A stretch of DNA of 64,000 nucleotides from Mycolicibacterium thermoresistibile (GTDB taxonomy: Bacteria; Actinomycetota; Actinomycetes; Mycobacteriales; Mycobacteriaceae), in assembly GCF_900187065.1 (NCBI RefSeq), contig NZ_LT906483.1, positions 3,410,001-3,474,000 of the forward strand, given 5' to 3'. The notes under the pieces were generated by a model. It saw only the letters and a program-made list of their open reading frames with translations, ran no database searches and had not been told where the DNA came from. Shown here one piece after another: positions 62,274 through 64,000 of this stretch (its first letter is position 1; each line of letters begins with the position of its first letter). A program made the translations under genes and the position numbers.

Positions 62274-63008
62274 TCAGCACGCCGAAATCGCAGATAGCAC
62301 GGCGTCGGCAAGCTCGGGGCGGCACACCAGGATGTCGGGCAGCCGGGGGTCGGGGTTGTTGTAGCGCAGCGGCGAGCCGTCGATACGCGAAGTGTGCAAC
62401 CCGGCCGCGACGGCCACCGCGGCCGGTGCGGCGTTGTCCCACTCATACTGTCCGCCGGCGTGCACGTAGACATCGGCGCGGCCCTGCACCACCGCGGCCA
62501 CCTTCGCGCCGGCAGAACCCATCTCGACCAGGGTGCCGTTCAGCGCGTCGCGCACCGTCAGCGCCAGCGCGGGAGGGCGGGTGCGCGACACCACGATCCG
62601 CGGCTGCGCCGCCGCCGGTGGTGGTGCGGAGACGTCCGGGGTCGCCAGGGTCACGCCCTGGGCGGGTAACGCCACCGCCCCGGCGGCCAGTGTCCCGCCG
62701 GCCCACAGGGCGACGTGCACGGCCCAGTCGTCGCGACCCGGTTCGGAGAACTCCCGGGTGCCGTCGAGTGGGTCGACGATCCACACCCGGTCGCTGGTCA
62801 GCCGGGCCGGATCGTCGGCGCCCTCCTCGGACAGCACCGCGTCACCAGAACGCAGCCGCGCCAGTTCCGCCATCAGGAAGTCGTGGGACCGTTTGTCGCC
62901 CGCGTCTTTTCGTTCCGATGCGGCAGCGTCGGCCAACTCGGTGCGCACCGTCAGGAGCAGGTCTCCGGCCCGGGCGGCCAACCCGGCGGCCAGCTCGTGA
63001 TCGTTCAC
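62274..63008 (-). CDS. cysQ: 3'(2'),5'-bisphosphate nucleotidase CysQ
   Basis: A 244-residue inositol-monophosphatase-fold enzyme that hydrolyses PAP to AMP and Pi, removing the by-product of sulfation and sulfate reduction. The metal site is VLSEEGADDP (Glu near residue 60) and IVDPLDGTREF (about residues 76-86); WDNAAPAAVAVAAG near residue 188 is the second family motif. Overlaps the cysNC stop by 4 bp, so it is cotranscribed with sulfate activation. Confidence 0.93.
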   Translation of the reverse strand: MNDHELAAGLAARAGDLLLTVRTELADAAASERKDAGDKRSHDFLMAELARLRSGDAVLSEEGADDPARLTSDRVWIVDPLDGTREFSEPGRDDWAVHVALWAGGTLAAGAVALPAQGVTLATPDVSAPPPAAAQPRIVVSRTRPPALALTVRDALNGTLVEMGSAGAKVAAVVQGRADVYVHAGGQYEWDNAAPAAVAVAAGLHTSRIDGSPLRYNNPDPRLPDILVCRPELADAVLSAISAC

Positions 63009-64000
63009 ACCCGCTCACCGAGCAGGTCGATGACCATCTGCGCCAACTCGTCGAGACTGTGCTCGGGGGTGAGTCGCAGATCGGGGTTCTTGGGCCGCTG
63101 ATAAGGGCTGTCGATGCCGGTGAAGTGGGTGATCAGCCCGGCGCGCGCCTTGGCGTACAAACCCTTGGGGTCGCGCCGCTCGCAGTCCTCCAGCGGGGTG
63201 TCGCAGAACACCTCGAAGAACTCGAACCCGGCTTCGGCGTGGATCTGGCGGGCCAACTGCCGGTGCTCCTCGAGCGGGCTGATCGCCGGCACCAGCACGA
63301 CCTGTCCGGAATCGGCGAGCAGCGTGGCGATGTGGGCCAGCCGGCGCAGGTTCTCGGCGCGGTCGGCCATCGAGAACCCCAGATCGGAGTTGAGGCCGTG
63401 CCGCAGATTGTCGCCGTCCAGCACGTAGGCGGGACGACCGCGTTCGAGCAGTTTGCGTTCCACCAGCATCGCCACCGACGACTTGCCCGCGCCCGACAGT
63501 CCGGTGAACCACACCGTGCACCCCCGCGACAACCGGTCTGCGGCGGTGACCAGCGACTGGTGCCGCACGGTGTCCGGGCTGGCGGTCTGCCGGCGTCCGC
63601 GCAGCACCATGCCGGCGCCGACGGTGCCGTTGGTCACCGGGTCGATGAGGATGAACGATCCGGTGGCCGGATTGCGGGTGTACTCGTCGAGCAGCAGCGG
63701 CGCCTGGCTGCGCAGCGAGATGCGGCCCAGCTCATTGAGTTTCAGGGCGGTCGCGGATTTGTCGCGTTCCAGGGTGTTGACGTCGAGCCGGTAGTCCAGG
63801 TCGGTGATGCGGACCCGGGTGGTGCGGGTGGTGTGCTTGAGGATGTAGTCGCGGCCCGGTTCCAGCGCCGACTCGTCGGCCATCCAGCACACCGTGGCGT
63901 CGAAATCCTGGGTCATCTGCGGCCGGTTGTCCGACCGGGTGATCATGTCCCCGCGGCTGATGTCGATGTCGTCGGCGAGGGTGATCGAGATCGCCATCGG
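63005..64000 (-). CDS. cysNC: bifunctional sulfate adenylyltransferase subunit 1/APS kinase (CysNC), N-terminus outside window
   Basis: The visible 332 codons are the end of the CysN GTPase (beta-barrel domains, RGDMITRSDNRPQ and SFILIDPVTNGTVGAGM) followed by the APS kinase CysC from about residue 150. The CysC P-loop is FTGLSGAGKSS, then YVLDGDNLRHGLN and DLGFSMADRAENLRR, with FCDTPLEDCERRDPKGLY later. The fused form is typical of mycobacteria. It makes APS and PAPS; the N-terminal GTPase motifs run off the right edge. Confidence 0.95.
   Translation of the reverse strand, partial: PMAISITLADDIDISRGDMITRSDNRPQMTQDFDATVCWMADESALEPGRDYILKHTTRTTRVRITDLDYRLDVNTLERDKSATALKLNELGRISLRSQAPLLLDEYTRNPATGSFILIDPVTNGTVGAGMVLRGRRQTASPDTVRHQSLVTAADRLSRGCTVWFTGLSGAGKSSVAMLVERKLLERGRPAYVLDGDNLRHGLNSDLGFSMADRAENLRRLAHIATLLADSGQVVLVPAISPLEEHRQLARQIHAEAGFEFFEVFCDTPLEDCERRDPKGLYAKARAGLITHFTGIDSPYQRPKNPDLRLTPEHSLDELAQMVIDLLGERV

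Noticed and set aside
1..64000. CRISPR arrays or toxin-antitoxin and phage-defence genes
   Set aside because: No regularly spaced repeats, Cas, restriction or typical toxin-antitoxin motifs were seen in the window.

Overview
This window reads as chromosome from a high-GC actinobacterium, most likely a fast-growing mycobacterium (Mycolicibacterium-like) or a close relative. The grounds are GTG/TTG starts with ATGA and GTGA stop/start overlaps, several F420-type (LLM) oxidoreductases, a mycofactocin-type SDR, paired FadE-like acyl-CoA dehydrogenases, a small hemophore-related exported protein and a fused CysNC. Species assignment is inference; no database search was possible.

Region 1 (1-32128) is a dense catabolic gene set. 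It holds CoA-transferases (one Cat1-like, two CaiB/BaiF-like), five acyl-CoA dehydrogenases in one 1+2+1+2 style arrangement (two obligate-looking pairs), two crotonase-fold proteins, four SDRs, two aldehyde dehydrogenases, an amidohydrolase, a tandem hotdog protein, and two thiolase-like/OB-fold modules. One module is a thiolase-like protein without the nucleophilic Cys plus a DUF35 Zn-ribbon partner, and looks like a side-chain aldolase. TetR and FadR/GntR regulators sit inside the set. Together these suggest activation of an organic acid (probably alicyclic, terpenoid or steroid-like) to a CoA ester, beta-oxidation, aldol cleavage and aldehyde oxidation. The real substrate cannot be read from the sequence. 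One ISL3 remnant has cut off an alpha/beta hydrolase at about 15.96 kb.

Region 2 (32129-40915) is a stack of insertion sequences. An IS1380 element sits directly behind the last acyl-CoA dehydrogenase. Next to it an IS1634-type transposase gene is split by an IS21 element, whose istA is split by an IS256 element, whose transposase is split by an IS3 element. The target duplications I could read allow the frames of the split genes to be restored.

Region 3 (41477-44669) is a small island with a KshA-like Rieske oxygenase, its TetR, a divergent LLM oxidoreductase and a FadR-type regulator. The regulator is cut off by a Tn554-type tyrosine recombinase pair (44670-47791), which in turn cuts an IS256-type transposase. 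At 49121-49170 lies the 3' half of a tRNA-Arg(CCG) gene with repeats around it, which looks like an attachment-site scar.

Region 4 (49639-53440) returns to ordinary genes: a TetR with palindromic operators facing a small exported protein, two small hypothetical proteins, an alpha/beta hydrolase and an LLM oxidoreductase. Region 5 (53581-56640) is a second copy of the same IS3 element, in the opposite orientation, carrying an IS5/IS427-type insertion and sitting in a truncated IS110.

Region 6 (56755-64000) looks like core genome: a NarL-type two-component system with an adjacent membrane-anchored protein, nitronate monooxygenase, GNAT acetyltransferase, hemophore-related protein, Rrf2 regulator, CysQ and the 3' end of cysNC (sulfate assimilation).
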